Of a stretch of 44,936 nt of DNA, positions 35,296 through 43,874 are shown piece by piece; the stretch's first letter is position 1; each line of letters opens with the position of its first letter. The notes beneath the pieces were generated by a model that was given only the letters and a program-made list of their open reading frames with translations, was not told the DNA's origin and made no database searches. Source of the stretch: Pseudoalteromonas lipolytica (GTDB taxonomy: Bacteria; Pseudomonadota; Gammaproteobacteria; Enterobacterales; Alteromonadaceae); the NCBI RefSeq assembly GCF_900116435.1, contig NZ_FPAZ01000025.1:1-44936 (forward strand), in the 5' to 3' direction. The translations under genes were made by a program, and so were the position numbers.

Positions 35296-35321
35296 TATTC
35301 AATATTCTGAATTTGCTCATT
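35296..35321 (-). repeat. Attachment core shared by islands 1 and 2
   Basis: On the minus strand this encodes NEQIQNIE and a stop, almost the exact end of YicC (REQIQNIE). It matches the left core in 22 of 26 positions. The frame leading into it is not YicC, so it is a core between two tandem islands. Confidence 0.8.
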
Positions 35322-35388
35322 GAGTAGCGGCCTAGACCCTAACAAACTCAATAACTTACCGAGAATAAACCGTTCAAAAATGCCTGTT

Positions 35389-35409
35389 TGCCCACCAAAC
35401 TGCCCACCA
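35389..35409 (+). repeat. Arm-type direct repeats at the left end of island 2
   Basis: TGCCCACCA occurs at 35389-35397 and 35401-35409, a 12-base step, about 67 bases from the core. The step and distance match those of island 1, but the sequence differs, which suggests a different integrase. Confidence 0.6.
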
Positions 35410-35604
35410 CTTGTCTATGGCTTTTACGAAATCTTAGTGGTTAGCAATGGAAAAACAGTGCCGTTTTTATGCTGCTGTTAGGGTTTAAAAATAGCAGTTT
35501 TGAAAGGCTTTATCGAGCACGATTTCTGTCAATATAGCTTTGCCATTTTTTCACTGGTTCTACACAATAGTAATGAGTCAGCAGAAAGCTCACTTAGCCT
35601 GAAA

Positions 35605-35663
35605 TGGACATTATGGTGTCCATTTTAATAGGAATAAGCTCAATATGGATACTATGGTATCCA
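35605..35663. promoter_or_regulatory. Two similar palindromic operators without an adjacent regulator gene
   Basis: TGGACATTATGGTGTCCA (35605-35622) and TGGATACTATGGTATCCA (35646-35663) match in 15 of 18 positions, and each is an inverted repeat. They lie 41 bases apart start to start. No gene long enough to be their repressor or target lies directly downstream on the plus strand; they look like the remains of a regulated promoter such as that of a toxin-antitoxin or phage-repressor gene. Confidence 0.6.
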
Positions 35664-35699
35664 AGAGAGATAAGACTGAGTGTCGAATGATAAGCATCA

Positions 35700-35740
35700 G
35701 GTCTACAAATTGTTATCCCTAAGGTAACTTTGTGTAGACC
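35700..35740. repeat. Inverted repeat downstream of the ATPase gene
   Basis: GGTCTACA (35700-35707) and TGTAGACC (35733-35740) frame a 25-base loop that holds a weaker inner inverted repeat. It follows the stop of the minus-strand ATPase gene and may act as its terminator. Confidence 0.4.
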
Positions 35741-35762
35741 TTCGGGGCTAGGCAACGCGCCT

Positions 35763-37082
35763 TTACCATCTCTCTGGTAAATACTGCGTGAAATACAAAG
35801 GCATCACGATATTGGTTTGTTCTAACGCTGAAGAGCCTTGTGTACCCGTTAACTTAAAGGTTTTATTTGGAGTACATTTTTCAACGTAGGATGCCAACGA
35901 TTTTGCTCTTGTACGTTTACCACTTTTGACTTCCACAGGGATGATATCGCCTTCATCGGTCGCCAAAATAAATTCGATTTCGGCGCGGGCGTCATTCCAT
36001 GAATAGCTTGGGTCAACGCCAATAGCTGTGAGCTCTTGTTGCACAAAGTTTTCAGCCACATAGCCTTTGTATTCATAGTTTTGTTGCTTAATCTCTTTAT
36101 AACTGCTGCCCAGCATATGATTGAGCAGGCCCACATCAAACAGAAATAGTTTAACCATATTGTCTTTTTTATAGGCCGCCAACGGAGACTTCGGTAATCC
36201 TTCAATAGGGTAGTTTGGCAAAGCTAAGCGGCAGCAGTTAAGCCAATGGATCGCGGTTTCAAAATCGCTATAACGAGATTTACGCTCATGCACATGCTTA
36301 AATTTAAAGCGTTTAACTGACTCATCGCTGACAAGTGATAGCTGGGCTGGAATGCTATTAAACACCGATTCAATCAGTGTGGCATCGACCTTGCCCGCGT
36401 ACTTACCGAAATCGCGGCGATAACCTTCAACTAAGTCGGCATGAATTTTTGTGACTTTTTCAACACGCTCTAGAATGCTTGAATCCTTATACTGATACCA
36501 AGCAGAAACGGCTTCCGGCATACCACCGGTAAAAAAATAGTCGGTTAGTTTATCCATCAATTTAGTGTGCACCGCCGGTGTGCTTGCTTGACTATCAAAT
36601 GCTTTGATCAGTGCTTGCTCGTTGGATGCGTAAATAAATTCTTGGAAGGTCAGTGGTCGTAAATTGTACTGTTCTACCTTGCCCACAGGGAAGGTGTTGA
36701 GCAAGCCAATATTTGAGCCGCTGGCTGCGACAAAATAAGACGGTGCTTTTTCGGCAAAATACTTAAGCGAAGTAACGGCACGTTCGCACTCGCCAATTTC
36801 ATCAAATATCAGCAAGTCGGTTTCTGGGTTGAACGCTTGGTTGGTTAACAACTCAATGTTCATTACTAGCTCGTCAGGTGACAACGAGCCATCGAACGCT
36901 TCTTTGTAAGCTGGGTTTTCAAGGAAGTCGATACGAAGGATGTTGGCAAAGGTGTTCCCAAATAACTCTTGTAGCAGATAGGTTTTACCTGTTTGTCTTG
37001 CACCATCGATCAATAATGGCTTGCGCACCGGTTGATTTTTCCATGCTATTAGGGCGTTTAGTAAGTTGCGCTGCATTGTCAT
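35763..37082 (-). CDS. AAA-family ATPase with DUF4143 domain
   Basis: The 439-residue protein has an AAA_14 ATPase domain: Walker A in DGARQTGKTYLL (about 26-37) and Walker B in LLIFDEIGECER, then VAASGSNIG as sensor. The C-terminal DUF4143 part carries AEIEFIL...DIIPVEVKSGKR, a PD-(D/E)xK-like nuclease signature. Proteins of this widespread family are common on mobile elements and of unclear function. It starts with ATG at 37082 or 37076. Upstream are two palindromic sites (37129-37184) that probably control it. It stands alone on the minus strand in island 2. Confidence 0.88.
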   Translation of the reverse strand: MTMQRNLLNALIAWKNQPVRKPLLIDGARQTGKTYLLQELFGNTFANILRIDFLENPAYKEAFDGSLSPDELVMNIELLTNQAFNPETDLLIFDEIGECERAVTSLKYFAEKAPSYFVAASGSNIGLLNTFPVGKVEQYNLRPLTFQEFIYASNEQALIKAFDSQASTPAVHTKLMDKLTDYFFTGGMPEAVSAWYQYKDSSILERVEKVTKIHADLVEGYRRDFGKYAGKVDATLIESVFNSIPAQLSLVSDESVKRFKFKHVHERKSRYSDFETAIHWLNCCRLALPNYPIEGLPKSPLAAYKKDNMVKLFLFDVGLLNHMLGSSYKEIKQQNYEYKGYVAENFVQQELTAIGVDPSYSWNDARAEIEFILATDEGDIIPVEVKSGKRTRAKSLASYVEKCTPNKTFKLTGTQGSSALEQTNIVMPLYFTQYLPERW

Positions 37083-37128
37083 TTCCCGCCAATTAAGACT
37101 GTTAACTGCCTGTAGTATAACTCAGTCT

Positions 37129-37184
37129 ACACTTTTACGCGCAGAAAAGTGAGGAATTTTACATTTTTATGCGCGTAAAAGTGT
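37129..37184. promoter_or_regulatory. Large inverted repeat with paired operator-like sites upstream of the ATPase gene
   Basis: ACACTTTTACGCGCA (37129-37143) and TGCGCGTAAAAGTGT (37170-37184) are perfect 15-bp inverted repeats. Each half also forms a local palindrome, CTTTTACGCGCAGAAAAG (37132-37149) and TTTTTATGCGCGTAAAAG (37164-37181), centred 32 bases apart. The layout fits two operators bound cooperatively, 50 bases before the ATPase start. Confidence 0.6.
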
Positions 37185-37469
37185 TGTGGCGTTCTAATTG
37201 AGCAAGACTCTCCCTTTTTGAAAAAGCTTTTGGCACTCATCCCTTGGGCTTTTGGGGCAGTCTGGGCAAAGCCTTAGTTCACGCCACTTAGGCACACACT
37301 AACCCTGCCCATACGGTATTTATGACTTGGGGCATTATGTCAATTCTGGGGCAAGTAGCTACTTGTACCCTCAGAAAGCTGCACGATCCGGGCATTTATC
37401 TGCCTACTGCGTCCGTTTAGTACTGGCAAACTCCTAACTGAACTTAACAGATCAGTGAGGAAGCAAACG
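37185..37469. other. Intergenic stretch before the second AlpA gene
   Basis: No gene is seen. The stretch holds three loosely repeated TGGGGCA elements (about 37252, 37327 and 37349), possibly regulator or replication-protein sites. GC content rises sharply here on entry to the alpA-helicase pair. Confidence 0.35.
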
Positions 37470-37712
37470 ATGAACCCAACCACACAATCACCCACAAACA
37501 CATTACACCCAGCGCGTCAGCAGCGGATTTTGCGCTTGCCCGAGGTAAAGGCAAAAACAGGCTTTGGCCGCAGTACCATTTATGCCCTGATGGCCAATGG
37601 TGAATTTCCCCGTTCCATTCGTATTGGCGCGCGTGCCGTGGGCTGGTTAGAAAGCGATATCGACCAGTGGATTGAAACCCGCCGTATCGGTGCTGCTTAT
37701 GGCCGTGGATAA
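37470..37712 (+). CDS. AlpA-like DNA-binding regulator (island 2)
   Basis: An 80-residue protein with the canonical AlpA layout: RILRLPEVKAKTGFGRSTIY, LMANGEFPRSIRIGARAVGW and LESDIDQWIETRR. This is closer to typical AlpA than the island 1 copy. The ATG at 37470 is preceded by GTGAGGAAG; an in-frame upstream start at 37455 is less likely. It overlaps the helicase gene by 14 bases. Probably a regulator or excision factor for the island. Confidence 0.85.
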   Translation: MNPTTQSPTNTLHPARQQRILRLPEVKAKTGFGRSTIYALMANGEFPRSIRIGARAVGWLESDIDQWIETRRIGAAYGRG

Positions 37713-39441
37713 ACCATCAGCATCAAACCAATTACCTGCCAGTGATATGCATAACAACGCGCCAACATTACCGCCAGGTTTTGCCTATAACGCGCAAAAC
37801 TGGCTGGTGATGCAACCTGCGGGGCAAGATAGCCCAGTTAAAATCTGCTCTTGGTTGCAAGTGGCCGCCCGTACTCGCGATCCGCAAGGGGACAACTACG
37901 GCTATTTATTGCACTGGTTAGACGATGACAATCGCCATCGCTATTGGGCTATGCCCGCAGAACTATTGGCCGGAGACGGCAGCGAGTACCGTCGAACCCT
38001 ACTCAGCCGAGGCATGCGGCTAAGTAACAGTGTCAAAGCGCGGCAGTTGCTCTCCCTGTTTATTCAACAAATGGGCGAACTGGCCACGCAAAAGGCCATC
38101 AGCGTCAACTGCATTGGCTGGCATCATAACGCTTATGTGCATCCGCGCCTCACCTTTTACCCAAGCGAACACAGCAACAACCCGCGCATGGTGCTGCAAA
38201 CCATGCACCCGATAGAAGGCTTTATTCAGCAAGGTAGTAGCGACAGTTGGCGGCAGCACGTTGGCCGCTATTGCCTAGATAACCCGTTATTAATTGTTGG
38301 TGTCTGCGCTGCACTGGCCGCGCCTTTGTTGCATTTGTGCGGGGTGGATGGTTTTGGTTTACACCTCTACGGTGCCAGCAGTACTGGTAAAACCGCAGCG
38401 CTGTATCCAGCATTATCGGTGTGGGGAGAGCCTAATCAGCTACGCCACAGTTGGCGCGCCACGGCCAACGGTTTAGAAGGCACAGCCTTAGCGCATAACG
38501 ATGCCTTGCTGGCGCTCGATGAAATGGGCGAAGTTGACCCAAAAGAGGCGGGCGATGTCGCTTATATGCTTGCCAATGGCCAAGGTAAAACCCGTGCAGG
38601 CAAATACGGTGAAATGCGCTTACCCGCGCGTTGGCGTTTAGTGTTTTTATCCACTGGCGAAGTGACGCTTGAAAGCCATCTTGCCAGTATCGGCAAGCGC
38701 GTAAAAGCTGGCCAGCAAGTGCGCGTAATTGATCTCAGTGCCGATGCCGGATCGCAAATGGGCGTGTTTAACCAGAGTCATGGTATGAACGCCGCCGATT
38801 TAGCCGACCACCTAAAACAACAAAGTCGCCAACACTACGGCTGCTTGGCCTTGGACTGGTTACGTTATTTAACGCAGCACAGCGCGCAGGTGCGACCCGT
38901 TTTCCAAAACGTACGCCAACGCTTTTTAGCCAGTTTACCACCCGAGGCTGACGGCCAAGTGCGCCGAGTCGCCGAAAAATTTGCCTTACTGGCCAGCGCA
39001 GGCCTGTTAGCCATTCAAGCCGAAGTACTTGATTGGCCAGCTCAAAGTGTCGAAGCTGCCTGTTTAAGCCAGCTTAACCAATGGATACTTGCCCGCGGTG
39101 GTGTGGCCGCCAATGAAGACCAACAAGCCATTCGCCAAGTGCGTAGCTTTATTGAGCAGCATGGCGAAAGCCGCTTTACGCCTAAACAAACCGGTTACAG
39201 CAGCCAAGTACGCCAGCGCGCGGGTTGGCTTGATACTTCTGGCCCACAAACCCTCTACCTGTTTTACCCAACTGGCTGGCGTGAAGCCACCGAAGGCCTA
39301 AGCCCAGATCGCGCCGCCAAAGCACTGATGGCCGCAGGCTACCTAGTCCCCGATGGTAATCGGCCACAGCGCAAAGTCAGCCTCCCCGATAACACCCGCC
39401 CACGAATGTACTGCGTGAAAGGCAGCATCTTGGATGACTAA
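37699..39441 (+). CDS. DUF927 helicase without primase part (island 2)
   Basis: A 580-residue protein consisting of the DUF927 ATPase only: Walker A in LYGASSTGKTAALYPALSVW (about residue 225), LLALDEMGEVDP as Walker B, AYMLANGQGKTRAGKYGEM, and LSTGEV. These motifs align with the second half of the island 1 primase. The zinc ribbon and Toprim parts of that protein are missing, so a separate primase would be needed. The ATG at 37699 lies inside the end of alpA. Codons are clearly more GC-rich than in island 1 (for example GCC, CGC and GGC are frequent), which suggests a different donor. Confidence 0.87.
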   Translation: MAVDKPSASNQLPASDMHNNAPTLPPGFAYNAQNWLVMQPAGQDSPVKICSWLQVAARTRDPQGDNYGYLLHWLDDDNRHRYWAMPAELLAGDGSEYRRTLLSRGMRLSNSVKARQLLSLFIQQMGELATQKAISVNCIGWHHNAYVHPRLTFYPSEHSNNPRMVLQTMHPIEGFIQQGSSDSWRQHVGRYCLDNPLLIVGVCAALAAPLLHLCGVDGFGLHLYGASSTGKTAALYPALSVWGEPNQLRHSWRATANGLEGTALAHNDALLALDEMGEVDPKEAGDVAYMLANGQGKTRAGKYGEMRLPARWRLVFLSTGEVTLESHLASIGKRVKAGQQVRVIDLSADAGSQMGVFNQSHGMNAADLADHLKQQSRQHYGCLALDWLRYLTQHSAQVRPVFQNVRQRFLASLPPEADGQVRRVAEKFALLASAGLLAIQAEVLDWPAQSVEAACLSQLNQWILARGGVAANEDQQAIRQVRSFIEQHGESRFTPKQTGYSSQVRQRAGWLDTSGPQTLYLFYPTGWREATEGLSPDRAAKALMAAGYLVPDGNRPQRKVSLPDNTRPRMYCVKGSILDD

Positions 39442-39508
39442 AATGGCGATGAATCCTGTGTAGGCTTGTCGCCTTGCAGTGTGCCGACAGTCAACCTAAG
39501 GGCTGGGC

Positions 39509-39591
39509 GAGGATTAAAGGCTAAGGCGGACAATACTGCTAGTGTACTGGTTGTGTACCGCCAAGGTAAAATGGATTACTTTTTAATCCTC
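39509..39591 (+). other. Nested hairpin region upstream of the second RM operon
   Basis: GAGGATTAAA (39509-39518) pairs with TTTAATCCTC (39582-39591), enclosing a second stem GGCGG (39525-39529) with CCGCC (39558-39562). A short GGATTA/TTAATCC hairpin (39573-39589) competes with the outer stem. It could be a structured leader, a terminator for the helicase gene, or a small RNA. Function is inferred only from folding by eye. Confidence 0.4.
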
Positions 39592-39689
39592 TTAAATCCT
39601 CACTATTCAGCTTAAATCAAGTTTACTTTGCTGAGCGAATATGTGACTATTTTACTAAAGCCTCAAGCTCATAACGTTAGGTACCTTTT

Positions 39690-39887
39690 GTGAATTCAGA
39701 CCGCTGGTTATCTGTTGAAGAAATAGCCGAATATCTTGGCGTAAGCAAAGATACTGTGTACTCATGGATAAGTAAAAAGGGTATGCCAGCTCATAGAATT
39801 GGTCGGCCTTGGAAGTTTAAAGCAGATGAGGTGGATCAGTGGGTTAGATCTGGTGGCGCATCAGATGACAGCAAGGAAGAAAAATAG
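39690..39887 (+). CDS. Excisionase-type helix-turn-helix protein
   Basis: A 65-residue protein starting with GTG: SDRWLSVEEIAEYLGVSKDT, YSWISKKGMPAHRIGRPWKF and KADEVDQWVRSGGASDD. This is the HTH_17/excisionase fold. It precedes hsdR by one base (after the TAG), so it belongs to the RM operon and is probably its transcription regulator, as seen with similar small genes before type I RM loci. Excisionase function is the alternative. Confidence 0.85.
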   Translation: MNSDRWLSVEEIAEYLGVSKDTVYSWISKKGMPAHRIGRPWKFKADEVDQWVRSGGASDDSKEEK

Positions 39888-39888
39888 T

Positions 39889-42279
39889 ATGGCCTTAAAC
39901 GAAGCAGATACTTGCCGGGTCTACGTGACGCCAAAGCTCAAAGAGTCTGGATGGGAAAACAATCCTAGCACAATAACTGAACAGTACACATTTACCGATG
40001 GTCGTGTTCAGTTTAAGGGCAGTAAAGTTCAACGTGGGGAGCAAAAGCGAGCGGATTATTTACTTAAGTACACTCGCGACTTTCCTATTGCTGTTGTTGA
40101 GGCTAAACCTGAAAACAGCCCTGTCGGCCAAGGGATGCAACAGGCAAAAGATTACGCAGAAATCTTAGGGCTAAAGTTTGCTTACTCAACCAATGGCCAT
40201 GAGATCTTAGAATTTGACTACACCACTGGTGAAGAGCAATTGTTGTCGCGCTTTCCAACCCCTGATGAGTTATTCAAGCGTCTTTGTGGCGATGAAGGTT
40301 TAAAGGATGAAGATCTTGATACCTTGCTGTCCCCTTACCACCATGTTTCGGGATATTCCCCGCGCTACTACCAACAAATAGCTATAAACCGCGCAGTTCA
40401 GTCGGTGCTTCAAGGTAAAAAGCGCTCATTAATTACGATGGCAACGGGTACGGGTAAGACTGTCGTCGCTTTTCAAATTAGTTGGAAGCTGTGGAGTGCT
40501 CGCTGGAATCGTACGGGAGACTACAGAAAGCCTAGGATTCTATTTCTGGCAGATAGAAATGTGTTGGTCGATGATCCAAAGGATAAAACATTTACTCCGT
40601 TTGGTGATGCAAGGCACAAAATTGAAGGTGGCAAAGTTGTTAAAAGTCGTGAAATTTATTTTGCCATTTATCAGTCCATTGCCAGTGATGAGCGTCGTCC
40701 AGGCTTGTATAAAGAATTTCCGCAAGACTTCTTTGATCTAATTATCATTGATGAATGTCACCGAGGCAGTGCCCGCGACAACAGTAACTGGCGAGAAATT
40801 CTGGAGTATTTTGAGCCAGCCTTTCAAATCGGTATGACGGCGACGCCGCTGCGTGAAGATAACCGCGATACTTATCGTTATTTTGGCAACCCAATCTACA
40901 CCTACAGTTTGCGCCAAGGTATTAATGACGGATTTCTTGCGCCATACCGCGTACACCGAGTTATTTCGGAAGTCGATGCGGCAGGTTGGCGACCAAGCAA
41001 AGGCGATGTAGACCGCTTTGGACGAGAAATCCCAGATGGTGAATACCAAACCAAGGACTTTGAACGGGTTATTGCGTTAAAGGCTCGAACAGATGCGTTT
41101 GCTAAGCATCTCACCGACTTTATGAAGCGAACCGATCGTTTTGCAAAAACGATCGTGTTTTGTGTCGACCAAGAACACGCCGATGAAATGCGTCGGGCGC
41201 TTAATAACTTGAATTCTGACCTTTCACGCAAGCATCCAGATTACGTTGCACGCGTGACATCAGAAGAAGGGAAAATTGGCAAAGGGCACCTCAGTCGTTT
41301 TCAAGAGTTGGAAACCAGTACTCCAGTGATACTGACCACTTCACAGTTATTAACAACGGGGGTCGATGCGCCAACCTGTAAAAATGTTGTGCTTGCGCGT
41401 GTTGTGAACTCAATGAGTGAGTTCAAGCAAATTGTTGGTCGTGGTACTCGCCTGCGCGAAGATTACGGCAAGCTGTGGTTCAACATCATTGATTATACCG
41501 GCTCCGCCACACAAAATTTTGCTGATCCTGACTTTGACGGTTACCCAGAAATTGAAGATGAAGTGGTGATTGATGAAGACGGTGAAGAAGTGGTAGATGA
41601 CACTTTAACACCAGAGAGTGAAGAGTTAGAGGTTGCTGAAGAGACGAGTGAATACGAAGTGAACACTGAAGGTGAAGGCGCTGATGATGAAGAGGAGCAC
41701 GAACCGAGAAAGTACTACGTAGACGGTGGCAGCGTTAAAATTACGTCTCATTTGGTCTATGAGCTAGACGAAGACGGTAAACAGCTTCGCGTCATCCAAT
41801 ATACCGACTACACCGCAGAAAAGGTAAAGACCCTCTTTTCCTCACTGGACGAACTAAAAGATAGCTGGGCTAATCCGTTAAAGAGAGAAGAGATCATTCT
41901 CGAATTACAAGAACGCGGGATCCAGTTTGATGATTTGGTCGCAGAGTCGGGCAAAACCGATGCAGATCCATTGGATTTACTTTGCCATATTGCATTCAAC
42001 GTGCCGCTGCGAACCAGAAAAGAGCGCGCGGACTACTTGAAGAAAAACAAACCGGACTTTTTTGATCAGTACGGCCCAGAGGCCCGCGCGATCTTAACGT
42101 CTTTACTGGACAAATACACCGACCACGGCCCCAAGCAATTCAGTATTCCGGATTCGCTACAGGTACCGCCTATTTCTGAATATGGCAATGTGATGGAAAT
42201 AGCCAATCTCTTTGGCGGCGCATTGCAAATGAAAACCGCCGTGGACCAATTACAAACGCTGCTCTATAGCCAGCAATAA
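39889..42279 (+). CDS. hsdR: Type I restriction enzyme subunit R (island 2)
   Basis: A 796-residue R subunit of the EcoEI-like type. Nuclease motif: D56...EAK (71-73) in RADYLLKYTRDFPIAVVEAK. Translocase motifs: ATGTGKT (185-191), IIDECHRG (286-293), GMTATPLRED, and IVGRGTRLRED. A strongly acidic stretch of about 55 residues (41545-41708) separates the helicase from the C-terminal EcoEI_R_C domain. The ATG at 39889 follows AAGGA. It is shorter than and unlike the island 1 HsdR, so the two systems are not recent copies. It is followed by hsdM after 20 bases. Confidence 0.93.
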   Translation: MALNEADTCRVYVTPKLKESGWENNPSTITEQYTFTDGRVQFKGSKVQRGEQKRADYLLKYTRDFPIAVVEAKPENSPVGQGMQQAKDYAEILGLKFAYSTNGHEILEFDYTTGEEQLLSRFPTPDELFKRLCGDEGLKDEDLDTLLSPYHHVSGYSPRYYQQIAINRAVQSVLQGKKRSLITMATGTGKTVVAFQISWKLWSARWNRTGDYRKPRILFLADRNVLVDDPKDKTFTPFGDARHKIEGGKVVKSREIYFAIYQSIASDERRPGLYKEFPQDFFDLIIIDECHRGSARDNSNWREILEYFEPAFQIGMTATPLREDNRDTYRYFGNPIYTYSLRQGINDGFLAPYRVHRVISEVDAAGWRPSKGDVDRFGREIPDGEYQTKDFERVIALKARTDAFAKHLTDFMKRTDRFAKTIVFCVDQEHADEMRRALNNLNSDLSRKHPDYVARVTSEEGKIGKGHLSRFQELETSTPVILTTSQLLTTGVDAPTCKNVVLARVVNSMSEFKQIVGRGTRLREDYGKLWFNIIDYTGSATQNFADPDFDGYPEIEDEVVIDEDGEEVVDDTLTPESEELEVAEETSEYEVNTEGEGADDEEEHEPRKYYVDGGSVKITSHLVYELDEDGKQLRVIQYTDYTAEKVKTLFSSLDELKDSWANPLKREEIILELQERGIQFDDLVAESGKTDADPLDLLCHIAFNVPLRTRKERADYLKKNKPDFFDQYGPEARAILTSLLDKYTDHGPKQFSIPDSLQVPPISEYGNVMEIANLFGGALQMKTAVDQLQTLLYSQQ

Positions 42280-42299
42280 CAGAAGTGACGACACGATTT

Positions 42300-43874
42300 A
42301 TGGCACGAACAAAGAAAGCAGATCAGCCGATGACCACCGCCCAGCAATTAGGTGCGATTGTTAAATCGTCTCGGCAAATCATGCGTAAAGACAAAGGCTT
42401 AAATGGCGACCTCGATCGCCTGCCAATGCTCACTTGGATCATGTTTTTGAAGTTTCTCGACGACTTAGAACAAATGCGAGAAACCGAAGCCGTGCTAGAA
42501 GGAAAAAGCTTTCAGCCAGCCATCGAAGCGCCATACCGCTGGCGAGATTGGGCAGCAATTGAAGGTGGTATCACCGGCGACGAGCTGATTGCCTTTATTA
42601 ATAATGATGAAGCAATGCGACCTGATGGTACCCGTGGCATCGGTTTGTTTGCCTACTTGCGTAGCCTGCAAGGTGACAACGGTGGTGATCGCAGAGATGT
42701 GATTGCGACCGTGTTTAAAGGCATGCAAAACCGCATGATCAACGGCTATTTGTTACGTGATGTTGTCGACAAAATAAACGGCATTCATTTCAACTCATCT
42801 GAAGAGATGCACACCTTAAGCCGCTTATACGAAACCATGCTGCGTGAAATGCGTGATGCCGCCGGTGACTCCGGCGAGTTTTATACCCCGCGCCCAGTGG
42901 TCCGCTTTATGGTAGAGGTGATGGACCCGAAGTTGGGTGAGTCCGTATTGGACCCAGCCTGCGGCACGGGTGGTTTTTTGGTTGAAGCGTTCGAACACCT
43001 GGAGCGCCAGTGTAAAACAGTCGAAGACCGCGAAGTATTGCAAGAAAGCAGTATCTTTGGTGGTGAAGCCAAGTCGTTACCTTACCTGCTGGTACAAATG
43101 AACCTGTTACTGCATGGTTTGGAATACCCAAGAATTGACCCAGAAAATAGCCTGCGCTTTCCACTAAGAGAGATGGGTGACAAAGATCGTGTAGATGTGA
43201 TCTTAACCAACCCACCTTTTGGCGGTGAGGAGGAGAAAGGCATTCTTGGCAACTTCCCAGAAGACATGCAAACCGCCGAAACCGCAATGCTGTTCCTTCA
43301 ATTGATCATGCGTAAACTCAAGCGCCCTGGTCATGGTTCAGACAATGGTGGTCGCGCGGCGGTTGTTGTACCAAATGGCACGTTATTCAGTGATGGTATC
43401 AGCGCACGCATTAAAGAAGAGCTGTTAAAGAACTTTAATCTGCATACCATTGTTCGTTTGCCGGAAGGGGTATTCGCGCCTTATACCGATATTGCAGGCA
43501 ACTTACTCTTCTTCGATCGTTCTGGCCCAACCGAGGATATTTGGTATTACCAAATATCGACGCCAGAAGGCAGAAAAAAATACACCAAGACTAAACCAAT
43601 GGAGTACTTCGAATTTGAAGACTGCTTACAGTGGTGGGCTAGCCGTGTGGAAAACGCCCAAGCTTGGTCAGTGAAAGCACAAGACGTTATCCTGTATGAC
43701 GATAGCGGCAAGTTGGTTTCTGTCAACTTAGATATTAAGAACCCAAATAGTCTTGAGGCGATGGAATATAAAGACCCTCAAGAGTTGTTAGCAAGCATGG
43801 CGAAAAAAGAGCGAAAAATTACTGATCTAATTGGTGAAATTGCTGATTTACTAGCACAAGGTTCAAAACAATGA
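42300..43874 (+). CDS. hsdM: Type I restriction-modification methyltransferase subunit M (island 2)
   Basis: A 524-residue N6-adenine methyltransferase subunit: N-terminal helical HsdM_N (about 12-160; LGAIVKSSRQIMRKDKGLNG), the SAM motif DPACGTGG (218-225) and the catalytic NPPF (304-307). An in-frame GTG at 42285 could be the start; the ATG at 42300 is preferred although its ribosome site is weak. It overlaps hsdS by four bases. Confidence 0.93.
   Translation: MARTKKADQPMTTAQQLGAIVKSSRQIMRKDKGLNGDLDRLPMLTWIMFLKFLDDLEQMRETEAVLEGKSFQPAIEAPYRWRDWAAIEGGITGDELIAFINNDEAMRPDGTRGIGLFAYLRSLQGDNGGDRRDVIATVFKGMQNRMINGYLLRDVVDKINGIHFNSSEEMHTLSRLYETMLREMRDAAGDSGEFYTPRPVVRFMVEVMDPKLGESVLDPACGTGGFLVEAFEHLERQCKTVEDREVLQESSIFGGEAKSLPYLLVQMNLLLHGLEYPRIDPENSLRFPLREMGDKDRVDVILTNPPFGGEEEKGILGNFPEDMQTAETAMLFLQLIMRKLKRPGHGSDNGGRAAVVVPNGTLFSDGISARIKEELLKNFNLHTIVRLPEGVFAPYTDIAGNLLFFDRSGPTEDIWYYQISTPEGRKKYTKTKPMEYFEFEDCLQWWASRVENAQAWSVKAQDVILYDDSGKLVSVNLDIKNPNSLEAMEYKDPQELLASMAKKERKITDLIGEIADLLAQGSKQ

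Larger units (their letters stand above)
16061..35321. mobile_element. Genomic island 1 at a yicC-like site
   Basis: The element is about 19.2 kb and is bounded by imperfect direct repeats of 26 bases (22 identical). It has paired arm-type repeats at both ends, an AlpA-like gene and a P4-type primase/DUF927 helicase at the left, and a P4-type integrase at the right next to the core. Its cargo is a type I restriction-modification operon with an embedded enzyme cassette. Integration at the 3' end of yicC is known for mobilizable genomic islands of Vibrio and relatives. I see no transfer genes, so if mobile it must use helper functions. Confidence 0.8.

Noticed and set aside
35290..35420. Minus-strand frame leading into the core, as a possible intact yicC end
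   Set aside because: Only the last eight codons resemble YicC; the preceding codons do not match the family, so the gene is not here.
39670..39690. TTAGGTACC as a further integrase arm site
   Set aside because: One base shorter than the island 1 arm repeat, single copy, and far from any core.
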